DNA of 64,000 nucleotides, from contig NZ_JSFK01000040.1 of the NCBI RefSeq assembly GCF_000783395.1, positions 61,559-125,558 on the forward strand, read 5' to 3'. The DNA is from Pseudomonas chlororaphis (GTDB lineage Bacteria > Pseudomonadota > Gammaproteobacteria > Pseudomonadales > Pseudomonadaceae). The notes below the pieces were generated by a model. The model was given only the letters and a program-made list of their open reading frames with translations, did not search any database and had not been told where the DNA came from. Both the position numbers and the translations under genes were made by a program. Positions 8,613 to 18,122 of the stretch are shown here, piece by piece (the first letter of the stretch is position 1; every line of letters starts with the position of its first letter).

Positions 8613-10724
8613 ATGCAGTTTTTATCCGATAGCCATGGTTGTGACGGCTGGAAAGGCGAAATGGCCGGGCGCATCAGTGCGTTCGACTGGAGCCACACCG
8701 AACTCGGCCCGCTGAACAGCTGGCCGGCCAGCCTGTGCAGCGCGGTGCAACTGATGCTGGCCTCGCCGCTGCCGATGGTCATGCTCTGGGGGCGCGCCGG
8801 CTACATGATCTACAACGATGCCTATTCGATATTTGCCGGTGGTCGCCATCCGTATCTGCTTGGCTCACCGGTTGAACTGGGCTGGCCGGAGGTCGCCGAT
8901 TTCAACCGGCATGTGGTCGATACCTGCCTGGCCGGTGGCACCTTGTCGTTTCGCAATAAAGAGCTGGTGTTGTTGCGCGATGGCATCCCCGAAGACGTCT
9001 GGATGGATCTGTATTACAGCCCGGTGGCCAATGATGACGGCAAGCCGGCCGGGGTCATGGCGATGGTGGTGGAAACCACCGAGTTCGTGCACTCCGAACG
9101 CCGACGTCAGGCGGCGGAACAAGCCTACCGCGCCGACAACGAGCGGGTACGTCTGGCGCTGAATGCCGGGGCCTTGCTTGGCTCGTTTGTCTGGGACGTG
9201 AAAAACAACACGCTCTCGGCAGACGAGCGTTTCGCCCGCACGTTCTCTTATCCGCCGGATCATGACCTGAGCAATCTGGCCCAGGACATTGCCGAGTCGC
9301 GCATCCATCCCGATGACCACGCTTGGGTTCAAGAACGCGTCGCCCATTCCGTGCAGACCGGTGAGCCGTATAACGCTGAATACCGCGTCCGGCGCAGCGA
9401 CGGCAGTTATCTGTGGGTGCTGGCCAGCGGCGGTTGCGAGTTCGACGAGCACGGCAAGCCGTTGCGCTTTCCCGGCGTGTTGATCGACATCCACGAGCGC
9501 AAGATCGCTGAAGAATCCCTGCTCAAATTCACCCGCAACCTTGAACAGCGCGTCGGCGAAGAGGTCGAGGCGCGGCTGGCGGCTGAAGAGCAGTTGCGCC
9601 AGTCGCAGAAGCTCGAAGCCATTGGCGGTCTGACCGGCGGTGTCGCTCACGATTTCAATAATCTGCTGCAAGTGATTGCCGGCAATCTGCATTTGCTCGC
9701 GCGCCACGAACCGAACAATGCCAACGTGCAACGCCGGGTCAGTGCCTCGCTGGCGGCGGTCGAGCGCGGTGCCAAGCTGTCCTCGCAATTGCTCGCGTTT
9801 GCCCGGCGTCAGCCGTTGTCGCCGGCAGTGTGTAACCCGCGACAGATCTTCGAAGGTGTCGGCGAATTACTGCAGCGAGCGCTGGGTGAAACCATTCAGA
9901 TCGATGTGCAGCTGCCGCAGCAACCGTGGCATATCAACGTCGACCGCAATCAGTTGGAAAACGCCATTCTCAACTTGGCGATCAACGCTCGCGATGCGAT
10001 GAAGGGCGAGGGCACCATTGCGCTCAGCGCTGCCAACGTACGGCTCGATCGCGAGTTCTGCACCGGTAAAGGCATCGTCCCCGGCGAGTTTGTCCGCGTC
10101 GCGGTCAGTGACTCCGGCGCCGGCATCGCGCCGGGCATTCTCGAGCAAGTGTTCGAACCGTTTTTCACCACCAAGGCCGACGGCCAGGGCACCGGTCTGG
10201 GCCTGAGCATGGTGTTCGGTTTCGTCAAACAGAGCGGCGGCCACGTCGAGATCGCCAGTACCGTCGGTGAGGGCACGCGGGTGCAATTGTATTTTCCGCG
10301 TAGCCTGCGGCCGATCCTTGATGAGTCGCCCAATCTGCAACGGCAGCAGAGCGGTGGCCACGAGACGATTCTAGTGGTCGAGGACAACGACGCGGTGCGC
10401 GCCTCGGCGGTCGAGTTGTTGCGCGAGGAGGGTTACCGCGTGTTGACCGCCGGCCACGGCGATGCGGCCATGCAAATGCTCCTCGAAGGTGTCGCGGTCG
10501 ACCTGATCTTCACCGACGTGGTCATGCCCGGGCTGATCAAAAGCTCCGACCTGTTCGCCTGGGCCAAGGTGCAGACGCCACCGGTGGCGGTGCTGTTCAC
10601 CTCCGGGCACACCCGCGACATCATTTCGCGCAATCACCAGTTAAGCCCCGACACGCACTTGCTTGGCAAACCGTATAGCCCGGAAGCCATGTTGCAGATG
10701 ATTCGGGTGGTGCTCGGTAGCTGA
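8613..10724 (+). CDS. PAS-domain hybrid sensor histidine kinase
   Basis: This 703-residue protein has no obvious membrane segment. It contains an N-terminal PAS-like domain (about residues 20-165), a second PAS/PAC domain (about 185-305), a short coiled coil, a HisKA domain with GGVAHDFNNLL (phosphoacceptor His346), a HATPase domain (NLAINARDAM, DSGAGI, GTGLGLSMV) and a C-terminal receiver. The receiver's phosphoacceptor is Asp635 in FTDVVMPG and its conserved Lys is in LLGKPYS. The architecture fits cytoplasmic sensor kinases that phosphorylate their own receiver. No separate DNA-binding response regulator lies beside it. The UvrA-like gene follows 31 bp later, perhaps co-transcribed. Confidence 0.85.
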   Translation: MQFLSDSHGCDGWKGEMAGRISAFDWSHTELGPLNSWPASLCSAVQLMLASPLPMVMLWGRAGYMIYNDAYSIFAGGRHPYLLGSPVELGWPEVADFNRHVVDTCLAGGTLSFRNKELVLLRDGIPEDVWMDLYYSPVANDDGKPAGVMAMVVETTEFVHSERRRQAAEQAYRADNERVRLALNAGALLGSFVWDVKNNTLSADERFARTFSYPPDHDLSNLAQDIAESRIHPDDHAWVQERVAHSVQTGEPYNAEYRVRRSDGSYLWVLASGGCEFDEHGKPLRFPGVLIDIHERKIAEESLLKFTRNLEQRVGEEVEARLAAEEQLRQSQKLEAIGGLTGGVAHDFNNLLQVIAGNLHLLARHEPNNANVQRRVSASLAAVERGAKLSSQLLAFARRQPLSPAVCNPRQIFEGVGELLQRALGETIQIDVQLPQQPWHINVDRNQLENAILNLAINARDAMKGEGTIALSAANVRLDREFCTGKGIVPGEFVRVAVSDSGAGIAPGILEQVFEPFFTTKADGQGTGLGLSMVFGFVKQSGGHVEIASTVGEGTRVQLYFPRSLRPILDESPNLQRQQSGGHETILVVEDNDAVRASAVELLREEGYRVLTAGHGDAAMQMLLEGVAVDLIFTDVVMPGLIKSSDLFAWAKVQTPPVAVLFTSGHTRDIISRNHQLSPDTHLLGKPYSPEAMLQMIRVVLGS

Positions 10725-10755
10725 GCGTTGAACATTCCTTCACCAAGGCAGGTCG

Positions 10756-13389
10756 ATGACTTCCAAACGCACCTCCAAAGCGCCCACCGGCATGGTCCGG
10801 GTACGCGGCGCCCGTGAACATAACCTGAAAAACGTCGATGTCGACATCCCCCGCGATGCACTGGTGGTGTTCACCGGGGTGTCCGGTTCGGGCAAGTCGT
10901 CGCTGGCGTTCTCGACCTTGTATGCCGAAGCCCAGCGCCGCTACTTCGAATCGGTGGCGCCCTATGCGCGACGGCTGATCGATCAGGTTGGCGTGCCAGA
11001 TGTCGATTCCATCGAAGGCCTGCCGCCGGCCGTGGCCCTGCAACAGCAACGCGGTACGCCGAGTACGCGCTCGTCGGTGGGCAGCGTGACGACGTTGTCG
11101 AGCCTGATCCGCATGCTCTATTCGCGCGCCGGCAGTTATCCGCCGGGGCAGCCGATGTTGTATGCCGAGGACTTTTCGCCGAACACGCCGCAGGGTGCAT
11201 GCCCCGAATGCCATGGTCTTGGTCGGGTCTATGAAGTCACCGAAGCACTGATGGTCCCCGATCCGAACCTGACCATCCGCCAGCGTGCGGTGGCGTCCTG
11301 GCCGTTGGCGTGGCAGGGGCAGAACCTGCGCGACATCCTCGTGACCATGGGCATCGATGTCGACATCCCGTGGAAGAAACTGCCGAAAAAACAGCGCGAC
11401 TGGATTCTTTTCACCGAAGAAACCCCGACCGTGCCGGTTTACGCCGGGCTGACCCCGGAAGAAACCCGCGTCGCCCTCAAACGCAAAATGGAACCGAGCT
11501 ATCAGGGCACTTTCACCGGCGCCCGGCGCTACATCCTGCACACGTTTACCCATTCGCAAAGTGCGCTGATGAAGAAGCGCGTCTCGCAATTCATGCTCGG
11601 CAGCCCGTGCCCGTTGTGTGACGGCAAACGCTTGAAGCGTGAAGCGTTGTCGGTGACGTTTGCCGGGTATGACATTGGCGAGTTGTCGCAGATGCCATTA
11701 TTACAAGTGGCCGAGGTATTACGGCCGGTGGCGGCGGCCAGTTATCTGCAGCAGGCTGAAGAAACCGGCGAGACCTTGAGCCACGCGCAAACCCGCGAGG
11801 CCCGCCAGCAGCGCGTGGCCCATGGTGCCAGCGGGCACGGCAGCGCGCCCGATGTGCGCCACACGCCAAATCTGTCGCTGGAAAAACGTCTGGCGGCGCA
11901 GCGTATTGCCGAGGATCTGCTGGAGCGGGTCAGTACGCTGACCGATCTGGGCCTCGGCTATCTGGCGCTGGAGCGCAGTACGCCGACGCTGTCGTCCGGT
12001 GAGTTGCAGCGCTTGCGCCTGGCGACACAATTGGGCTCGCAGCTGTTTGGTGTGATTTATGTACTCGACGAGCCTTCTGCCGGTTTGCATCCGGCCGATG
12101 GCGAGGCGTTGTTCGAGGCGTTGCAGCGCTTGAAGGCCGATGGCAACACGCTGTTTGTGGTCGAGCATGACCTGGAAACCATGCGCCGCGCCGATTGGCT
12201 GATCGACGTGGGTCCGGCGGCGGGCGAGCAGGGTGGGCAGGTGCTGTACAGCGGCCCGCCGGCAGGTCTGGCCGAGATCGAGCAATCGCAGACTCGCGCT
12301 TATCTGTTTGCCGAATCGCAACGTCAGACACGCGTTTTGCGCAAGCCGTCGGCGTGGCTGAAGCTCGACGGCATCACCCGCAATAATCTGAACAACCTCA
12401 GCGCGGAGTTTCCGTTGGGCTGCTTCACGTCGGTGACAGGCGTGTCCGGCTCCGGCAAGTCGAGTCTGGTCAGTCAGGCCTTGCTCGAACTGGTCGGCGC
12501 ACAGTTGGGGCGTCCGACGGTGGACAGCGAGCCAGAAGAACTCAGCCTCGAAGACGACGCCCCGCAGGTCAGCAGCGGCCAGGTCACGTCGGGGCTGGAG
12601 TCGATCAAACGCCTGGTGCAAGTCGACCAGAAGCCCATCGGCCGCACGCCACGCTCGAATCTGGCGACCTACACCGGGTTGTTCGATAACGTGCGCAAGC
12701 TGTACGCCGCGACCGACGCTGCTCGGGCCGCAGGTTATGACGCCGGGCAGTTTTCTTTCAACGTTGCCAAGGGCCGTTGCGCCACTTGCGAAGGTGAGGG
12801 GTTTGTCAGTGTCGAGTTGTTGTTTATGCCGAGTGTCTATGCGCCGTGCCCGACCTGTCATGGCGCGCGCTACAACCCGCAGACGCTGGCGATTCTCTGG
12901 GAGGGCCTGAGCATTGCTCAGGTGCTGCAATTGACCGTCGACGAAGCGGTGACGGTTTTTGCCGGGCAACCGGGGATTCGTCGGTCACTGGAAGTGCTGC
13001 GCGATATTGGCCTGGGTTATCTGCGCCTCGGGCAACCGGCCACGGAGCTGTCCGGCGGTGAAGCGCAGCGGATCAAACTGGCTACCGAGTTGCAGCGTAA
13101 TCAGCGCGGCGCGACCTTGTACGTGCTGGACGAACCGACCACCGGGCTGCATCCGCGCGATGTCGACCGGTTGCTGGAGCAACTGGACACACTGGTGACA
13201 GCGGGGCACACGGTGATCGTGGTCGAACACGAAATGCGCGTGGTGGCGCAGAGTGACTGGGTGATCGACATCGGGCCAGGGGCGGGGGATCAGGGCGGCA
13301 GGATTGTCGTGGCGGGCACGCCGCAGAAGGTTGCGGCGAGCAAGAAGAGCCGGACGGCGCCGTTTCTGGCTCGTGCGTTAAACCGATAG
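10756..13389 (+). CDS. UvrA-like excinuclease ATPase (UvrA paralogue)
   Basis: This 877-residue protein carries two ABC ATPase modules, each with Walker A GVSGSGKSSL, a signature (LSSGELQRLRLA; LSGGEAQRIKLA) and Walker B VLDEP followed by GLHP. Zinc-binding pairs CPECHGLG, CPLCDGKR, CATCEGEG and CPTCHGAR are present. It is shorter than canonical UvrA (about 940 residues), and the segment after the first Walker A does not look like a full UvrB-binding domain. That suggests a UvrA2-type accessory protein. Such paralogues are linked to DNA-damage or drug tolerance in other bacteria. The start at 10756 follows AGGCAGGTCG. Confidence 0.83.
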   Translation: MTSKRTSKAPTGMVRVRGAREHNLKNVDVDIPRDALVVFTGVSGSGKSSLAFSTLYAEAQRRYFESVAPYARRLIDQVGVPDVDSIEGLPPAVALQQQRGTPSTRSSVGSVTTLSSLIRMLYSRAGSYPPGQPMLYAEDFSPNTPQGACPECHGLGRVYEVTEALMVPDPNLTIRQRAVASWPLAWQGQNLRDILVTMGIDVDIPWKKLPKKQRDWILFTEETPTVPVYAGLTPEETRVALKRKMEPSYQGTFTGARRYILHTFTHSQSALMKKRVSQFMLGSPCPLCDGKRLKREALSVTFAGYDIGELSQMPLLQVAEVLRPVAAASYLQQAEETGETLSHAQTREARQQRVAHGASGHGSAPDVRHTPNLSLEKRLAAQRIAEDLLERVSTLTDLGLGYLALERSTPTLSSGELQRLRLATQLGSQLFGVIYVLDEPSAGLHPADGEALFEALQRLKADGNTLFVVEHDLETMRRADWLIDVGPAAGEQGGQVLYSGPPAGLAEIEQSQTRAYLFAESQRQTRVLRKPSAWLKLDGITRNNLNNLSAEFPLGCFTSVTGVSGSGKSSLVSQALLELVGAQLGRPTVDSEPEELSLEDDAPQVSSGQVTSGLESIKRLVQVDQKPIGRTPRSNLATYTGLFDNVRKLYAATDAARAAGYDAGQFSFNVAKGRCATCEGEGFVSVELLFMPSVYAPCPTCHGARYNPQTLAILWEGLSIAQVLQLTVDEAVTVFAGQPGIRRSLEVLRDIGLGYLRLGQPATELSGGEAQRIKLATELQRNQRGATLYVLDEPTTGLHPRDVDRLLEQLDTLVTAGHTVIVVEHEMRVVAQSDWVIDIGPGAGDQGGRIVVAGTPQKVAASKKSRTAPFLARALNR

Positions 13390-13407
13390 GGAGCGTTGGC
13401 CCAGCGG

Positions 13408-13543
13408 GCCTCATCGCTGGCAAGCCAGCTCCCACAGGTTTTGGTGTTGTATGCGGAATATCGGTACACACAAAAGAAATGTGCGAGCGACACTAATCCC
13501 TGTGGGAGCTGCGGTGCGACGATTCGACTTGCCAGCGATGGCG
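13408..13543. repeat. imperfect REPIN (two inverted REP sequences)
   Basis: GCCTCATCGCTGGCAAGCC followed by AGCTCCCACAGG faces a degenerate inverted copy ending CTTGCCAGCGATGGCG. The second arm carries about 17 extra bases after GGGAGCTG. It occupies the gap between two convergent genes. The same REP family appears at 21090, 35264 and 52535. Confidence 0.8.
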
Positions 13544-13548
13544 ATCTG

Positions 13549-15492
13549 TCAGGCACCATCAAGCGTGCGGCGGACCTTGTCCAGCAGCTCGCTGATCTGA
13601 AACGGCTTGACCAGCATGTCCATCCCGCTGCCCAGAAACACCTGACGATTGATCGCCGTTTCCGCATACCCGGTCATGAACAGGATCGGCAATCCCTCAC
13701 GCCAGCCCCGCGCCACATCTGCCAACTCCCGCCCGCTCATGCGCGGCAGGCCGACGTCGGTCAGCAACAGGTTGATCGACGGATCATTCTGCAATCGCTC
13801 CAGCGCTGTTTCGATATCCGCCGCCTGGGTGCAGCGATAACCGGCGTCCTCCAGCACTTCAGTGACAAACATGCGCACCGACGGCATGTCCTCGACAATC
13901 AGTACATGTTCACCGCTGCCTTGCGGATCGACCACGGGAGCAGGAATATCGGCGCCCGTCGGGTCGGTAGTGGCCGGCAACATGATCGTCACTTCGGTAC
14001 CGCGCCGCGCGACGCTGCGGATGTGCGCGTCGCCACCCGATTGACGGGCAAAGCCATAGATCGTCGACAACCCCAGCCCCGTGCCCTGGCCCAACGGTTT
14101 GGTGGTGAAAAACGGATCGAAGACCTTGTCGATGACATTGTGCTCGATGCCCGTACCGTCGTCGCGCACCGACAGCGCCACGTAAGCACCATCGGCCATA
14201 TTCGGATCACCGTGGGAGTAGGCAGCGTAGGTGTTGACCCAGATATTACCGCCCGCCGGCAGGGCATCACGGGCGTTGATCACCAGGTTCAACACCGCAC
14301 TTTCCAGCTGCACCGGGTCGACCAGCGCGATCGCCGGTTTGCTGGTCAATTCAAGCTTAAGGGTGATTCGCTCACCGATGGTGCGTCCCAGTAACTCTTC
14401 CAGCGAACGGACTTGCTCGTTGATGTCGACCGGCCGTGTATCCAGCGGCTGCTGACGGGCGAAGGCCAGCAAGCGATGGGTCAGCGAGGCGGCACTCATT
14501 GCTGAATTCAGCGCCGCTTCACTGTAAAACTGCACCTTGTCCAGACGCCCATCGACCACGCGCTTCTGGATCAGCTCCAGGCTGGTGATGATCCCGGTCA
14601 GCAGGTTGTTGAAGTCATGGGCGATACCGCCGGTGAGTTTGCCCAGTGCGTCCATCTTCTGCACCTGCAACAACTGCGCCTCGGCACGCACGCGTTCGGC
14701 GACTTCCTTGGCCAGTTGCGTGGTGGTGTCGTCCAGGCGCGCCAGATGCGAGCGCTCGCGATGGCGGTGTTCGGTGACGTCCTCAACGAAGACCAGGCTC
14801 AGTTCGGGCGTACGGTACGGGGAAATTTGCCACTCGGTCTCGCGAATCTCGCCCTGCACGCGCATGTTCAGCGTGCCTTTCCAGCGCTCGCCATCGACCA
14901 GACGCAAGCGCAGTTCATTGAGGATGGCGCTCTGATCCTCGGCGAAGCATTCGCGCAAGGCTTGCGGATCCCGATTGTCGAGAATCAGTTGCGCGAAGGC
15001 ATGGTTGCATTCATGCACCTTGAGGCTGGCATCGAGCACCGCGATCGGTGCGGAGACGTTGACGAAAATCTCGCGAAACCGCGCTTCACTTTCGCGCAGG
15101 GCATTTTCCGTGTCGCGTACTCGCAGCAACGTGCGCAGGGTGGCCAGCAGCACGTCGGGATCGACCGGGTGAATCAGGTAGGCATCTGCGCCGGCATCGA
15201 GGCCGGTGATGATGTCGCCGGTCTGGATCGACGCGGCGGACACGTGAATCACGGGTAGCAGCGCCGTGCGGGTGTCTGCGCGCAGTTTGCGCACGATATC
15301 GAAGCCACTCATGTCCGGCAGATTGACGTCGAGGATCAGTGCGTCGAGCACTTCACTTTCGATCAGCGCCAGCCCCTCGCCGCCGGTGCCGGCCTCCAGC
15401 ACCTCGTAGCCGTGGCGCTCCAGCCGCCGGCGCAGGGCGTAGCGGGTGGCGACGTTGTCGTCGACGATCAACAGGCGGATGTCACGTTTCAT
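13549..15492 (-). CDS. hybrid histidine kinase with receiver domains at both ends
   Basis: This 647-residue protein has an N-terminal receiver (residues 5-125; Asp55 in LILDVNLPD), a PAS domain (about 135-245), a HisKA domain (His292 in GGIAHDFNNLL), a HATPase domain (NLVINARDAL, DDGTGI, GTGLGLSTI) and a C-terminal receiver (Asp579 in LLTDVGLP; Lys in LVKPF). The conserved receiver Lys is replaced by His in the N-terminal receiver (AYLIHPVDP), which may alter its phosphorylation. Its gene overlaps the upstream kinase gene by 11 bp and ends the stressosome-type operon. No DNA-binding output domain is present, so the final target is elsewhere. Confidence 0.85.
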   Translation of the reverse strand: MKRDIRLLIVDDNVATRYALRRRLERHGYEVLEAGTGGEGLALIESEVLDALILDVNLPDMSGFDIVRKLRADTRTALLPVIHVSAASIQTGDIITGLDAGADAYLIHPVDPDVLLATLRTLLRVRDTENALRESEARFREIFVNVSAPIAVLDASLKVHECNHAFAQLILDNRDPQALRECFAEDQSAILNELRLRLVDGERWKGTLNMRVQGEIRETEWQISPYRTPELSLVFVEDVTEHRHRERSHLARLDDTTTQLAKEVAERVRAEAQLLQVQKMDALGKLTGGIAHDFNNLLTGIITSLELIQKRVVDGRLDKVQFYSEAALNSAMSAASLTHRLLAFARQQPLDTRPVDINEQVRSLEELLGRTIGERITLKLELTSKPAIALVDPVQLESAVLNLVINARDALPAGGNIWVNTYAAYSHGDPNMADGAYVALSVRDDGTGIEHNVIDKVFDPFFTTKPLGQGTGLGLSTIYGFARQSGGDAHIRSVARRGTEVTIMLPATTDPTGADIPAPVVDPQGSGEHVLIVEDMPSVRMFVTEVLEDAGYRCTQAADIETALERLQNDPSINLLLTDVGLPRMSGRELADVARGWREGLPILFMTGYAETAINRQVFLGSGMDMLVKPFQISELLDKVRRTLDGA

Positions 15493-16357
15493 CGACGTTC
15501 TCCAGAGCGATCGCCAGCGGAATGATCACGAAGAAGGTCGAGCCGACCCCCGGCGTGCTTTCCAGCCCGACTTCACCGCCGAGCAGGGCGGCGAAGCGTT
15601 TACACAGCGACAGGCCCAGCCCGGTGCCGCGCAGACGTTTCTGCAACGGCGAGTCGACCTGGGAAAAGTCTTCGAACAATGCGCCATGCAGCTCTGGTGC
15701 GATACCGATGCCGGTGTCGCTGACGGCAAAGCGCACCTTGTCCGCACCTTCGAGTCGCGCGGACACCCGTACTTCGCCACGGGTGGTGAACTTCAGCGAG
15801 TTGGAAATGAAGTTGCGCAGGATCTGCGCGAGTTTCTTGTCGTCGGTGTACAGGCGCGGCAAGCCGACCGGTTCTTCGAAGATCAAATCGACCGCAGTAG
15901 CATCGACAATCGGCCGGAACATCCCGCGCAGGGCGGAGAACAGGTCGAACATGTCGAACCACGCCGGGGAAATGCTGATGCGTCCGGCCTCGATCTTCGC
16001 CAGATCGAGCAGGTCATCGACCATGTCGCTGAGTTCGCGCGCAGCGGTGCTGACGAACGCTACCTGTTTGTGTTGCTCTGGACTGAGCGGGCCGTCGAGT
16101 TCGTCGGCGAGCAGGCTGTTGATACTCAGGATCGAACCCAGTGGCGTGCGGAACTCATGGCTCATGTACGACAGGAAACGGCTTTTCAAGTCCGAGGCCT
16201 GGCGCAATTCCTCAGCCTGTATGTCGAGTTCGGCGTACAGGGCCAGCACGCCCTGATTGGTTTCATCGAGTTCTTCGCGCAGGGCCGCAGTTTCGCTCTG
16301 CAACTGCGCAATCAGCGCGGTCTGTTCCGCACTGCTCAGAATCGGCGACTCAGCCAT
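15482..16357 (-). CDS. sensor histidine kinase, soluble
   Basis: This 291-residue kinase has an N-terminal coiled coil (about residues 10-60), HisKA with SYMSHEFRTPLGS (phosphoacceptor His) and HATPase motifs FISNSLKF, DTGIGI and GTGLGLSLC. It has no membrane segment or PAS domain, so it likely receives its signal by protein contact. The start at 16357 is preceded by GGAGG about 8 bases upstream; an earlier in-frame ATG at 16375 is possible. It overlaps the phosphatase gene upstream and the double-receiver kinase downstream, consistent with one signalling unit. Confidence 0.83.
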   Translation of the reverse strand: MAESPILSSAEQTALIAQLQSETAALREELDETNQGVLALYAELDIQAEELRQASDLKSRFLSYMSHEFRTPLGSILSINSLLADELDGPLSPEQHKQVAFVSTAARELSDMVDDLLDLAKIEAGRISISPAWFDMFDLFSALRGMFRPIVDATAVDLIFEEPVGLPRLYTDDKKLAQILRNFISNSLKFTTRGEVRVSARLEGADKVRFAVSDTGIGIAPELHGALFEDFSQVDSPLQKRLRGTGLGLSLCKRFAALLGGEVGLESTPGVGSTFFVIIPLAIALENVDET

Positions 16358-17360
16358 GGGCGGCCTCCAGGGCAACGACTAGCACCGTTACATCGTCGCG
16401 CCCGCGACAGAAATCGCGGTGCAGGACGCTGGCTATCACGGCGGGGTGGCGGTGCACCAGGCCGGGGTAGTCTTGAAGATTCCAACGGGACTGCAAGCCG
16501 TCGCTGTACATGATCAATAGATGTCCATTCACGTGAGCATAGTCAAAGGGCCGGGCTTTCCGGTATTGCACGCCGACAATGCCCGGGTGCGAGGCCAGTC
16601 CGCGGGATTTGTCGGCGTTGATCAGGCTGGCGCCGATGTTGCCGACGCCGGCAAAGGTCAGGCTGTCGCGCCGCGCATCGAACTGGGCAAACGCGACAGC
16701 GCCGCCGCGAGTACCGATCATGTCGCGGTGCATGTCTTCCATCAGCATCACCGGCTCGGCGAAAGGCGTCAGGGCGAAGGTTTGTGCTCCGGCACGACCG
16801 GCCCGTTCGGCTTCTTCTCCGTGACCGAGACCGTCGATGATCAGCGCGCTGACGCTGCCGTTGTCATACGCCAGTTGCCAGACATCGCCGCAGGCCGGAT
16901 CGTTGTGCAGCGAGTGCTGGCTGACTCCAAAATGCATGTCCGGTTCGCGATCCGAGCGTGGATAAAACCGGGCCAGTAGCACCGCGCCACGAGCATCCGC
17001 GTACACATCAAACACTTCAGCCTGGCGTGATATCGAGCCGAGGCCAATGCCTTGGGTGCCTCCGGTGGAGAAGCCGTCGGGCATACAGGCCTGCAAATCA
17101 AACCCCTGAGCACGGTCGATGGCGAGCAACTCAATGCCGAAACCATCAATGCGCGGCAGCACCCGCAGATGCATCTCACCGTGGCTGGCGTGCTTGAGCA
17201 CATTACTTGCCAGCTCCGTCGCCACCAATGCCACACGCCCGGCATCGCGCTCATCAAAGCCATGCAGTTCGGCCATTTGTTGCGCGGTGCGCCGCGCGTG
17301 GCCGACCTGGCTGCTGTCCTCGATCAGTAAAACCTGGGTCATCGACCCGCTGATATTCAT
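16350..17360 (-). CDS. HATPase/SpoIIE-type serine phosphatase (RsbX-like)
   Basis: This protein of about 336 residues joins an anti-sigma-type HATPase domain (about residues 20-130; VATELASNVLKHA) to a C-terminal PP2C/SpoIIE phosphatase domain (about 150-335; ALIIDGLGHGEEA and LLIMYSDGLQ carry metal-binding Asp residues). In known stressosomes, RsbX resets phosphorylated RsbR and RsbS; this protein may do that here. The ATG at 17360 gives a classic ATGA overlap with the rsbT-like stop; ATG 17366 and 17342 are alternatives. The fused kinase-like domain is absent from Bacillus RsbX. Confidence 0.8.
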   Translation of the reverse strand: MNISGSMTQVLLIEDSSQVGHARRTAQQMAELHGFDERDAGRVALVATELASNVLKHASHGEMHLRVLPRIDGFGIELLAIDRAQGFDLQACMPDGFSTGGTQGIGLGSISRQAEVFDVYADARGAVLLARFYPRSDREPDMHFGVSQHSLHNDPACGDVWQLAYDNGSVSALIIDGLGHGEEAERAGRAGAQTFALTPFAEPVMLMEDMHRDMIGTRGGAVAFAQFDARRDSLTFAGVGNIGASLINADKSRGLASHPGIVGVQYRKARPFDYAHVNGHLLIMYSDGLQSRWNLQDYPGLVHRHPAVIASVLHRDFCRGRDDVTVLVVALEAAHG

Positions 17361-17761
17361 GTCCATCGGGTGATCGTTATTCGTGTGCCCTTGCCAGGCT
17401 CTGTTTCAAGTTCGAACTCTTCGACCAAGCGCTTCGCCCCGGTCAGGCCCAGGCCCATGCCGCTGCCGGAGGTCCAGCCGTCGGTCATCGCCAGTTTGAT
17501 GTCGGCAATGCCCGGACCTTCATCGCGAAACGTCAGGCGCAGACCGACCTTGTGATCCTCATCGAGAATTTGCCAGTCCATGTCGCCGCCGCCACCGTAA
17601 ACCATGGTGTTACGCGCCAGTTCGCTGACAGCCGTGACCATTTTCGTCAGGTCGATCAGGCGCATTCCGCATTCGGTGGCCAGTTTGCGTGCGGTCTGGC
17701 GCGCGAGCACGACATCCTGCTCGATGTTGATGGGTTGAGTACCGCTACTTCGCACGGTCAT
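17357..17761 (-). CDS. RsbT-like serine/threonine kinase (anti-sigma-factor HATPase)
   Basis: This 134-residue single-domain GHKL ATPase has the N-box SELARNTMVYGG (Asn51), the G1 box RDEGPGI and the G2 box SGMGLGLTGAKRL. It matches RsbT in size and order. RsbT phosphorylates the STAS domains of RsbR and RsbS and is thereby released to act on a downstream partner. It overlaps the rsbS-like gene by ATGA and starts at 17761. In Bacillus the released kinase activates RsbU; no RsbU is seen here, so the phosphatase or the kinases downstream are candidate partners. Confidence 0.85.
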   Translation of the reverse strand: MTVRSSGTQPINIEQDVVLARQTARKLATECGMRLIDLTKMVTAVSELARNTMVYGGGGDMDWQILDEDHKVGLRLTFRDEGPGIADIKLAMTDGWTSGSGMGLGLTGAKRLVEEFELETEPGKGTRITITRWT

Positions 17762-18120
17762 TGTTGCAGTACTCGTTCCCGCAGCAGTTTCATCCCGCGC
17801 TCGACGTTCAGTGCGGTGCTGACGCCGGGCAGGGTCATGCCAAGTTCCACCAAGGTAATCGCCACTGCCGGTTGCATGCCCACCAGAACAGTTTCGGCGT
17901 CCATGATTTTCGACAGGCCGGAAATCGTGCCGATCATCCGGCCGATGAACGAGTCGACCATGTCCAGCGCCGAAATGTCGATCAACACCCCGCGCGCCGA
18001 GGTTTTGCTGATGCGTTCGGACAAGTCGTCTTGCAAGGTGAGGGCGAGTTGGTCGTGCATGTCGACCTGAATGGTCACCAGCAGAAAGTCGCCCATTTGT
18101 AGAATCGGGATACGTTCCAT
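17758..18120 (-). CDS. RsbS-like STAS anti-anti-sigma protein
   Basis: This 120-residue protein consists of a single STAS domain. Ser57 in MVDSFIGRMIG lies where RsbS is phosphorylated by RsbT (Ser59 in B. subtilis). RsbS forms the stressosome core together with RsbR paralogues. Its gene begins 2 bp after the rsbR-like stop and overlaps the rsbT-like start, the same R-S-T order as in known modules. Confidence 0.86.
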   Translation of the reverse strand: MERIPILQMGDFLLVTIQVDMHDQLALTLQDDLSERISKTSARGVLIDISALDMVDSFIGRMIGTISGLSKIMDAETVLVGMQPAVAITLVELGMTLPGVSTALNVERGMKLLRERVLQQ

Positions 18121-18122
18121 GC

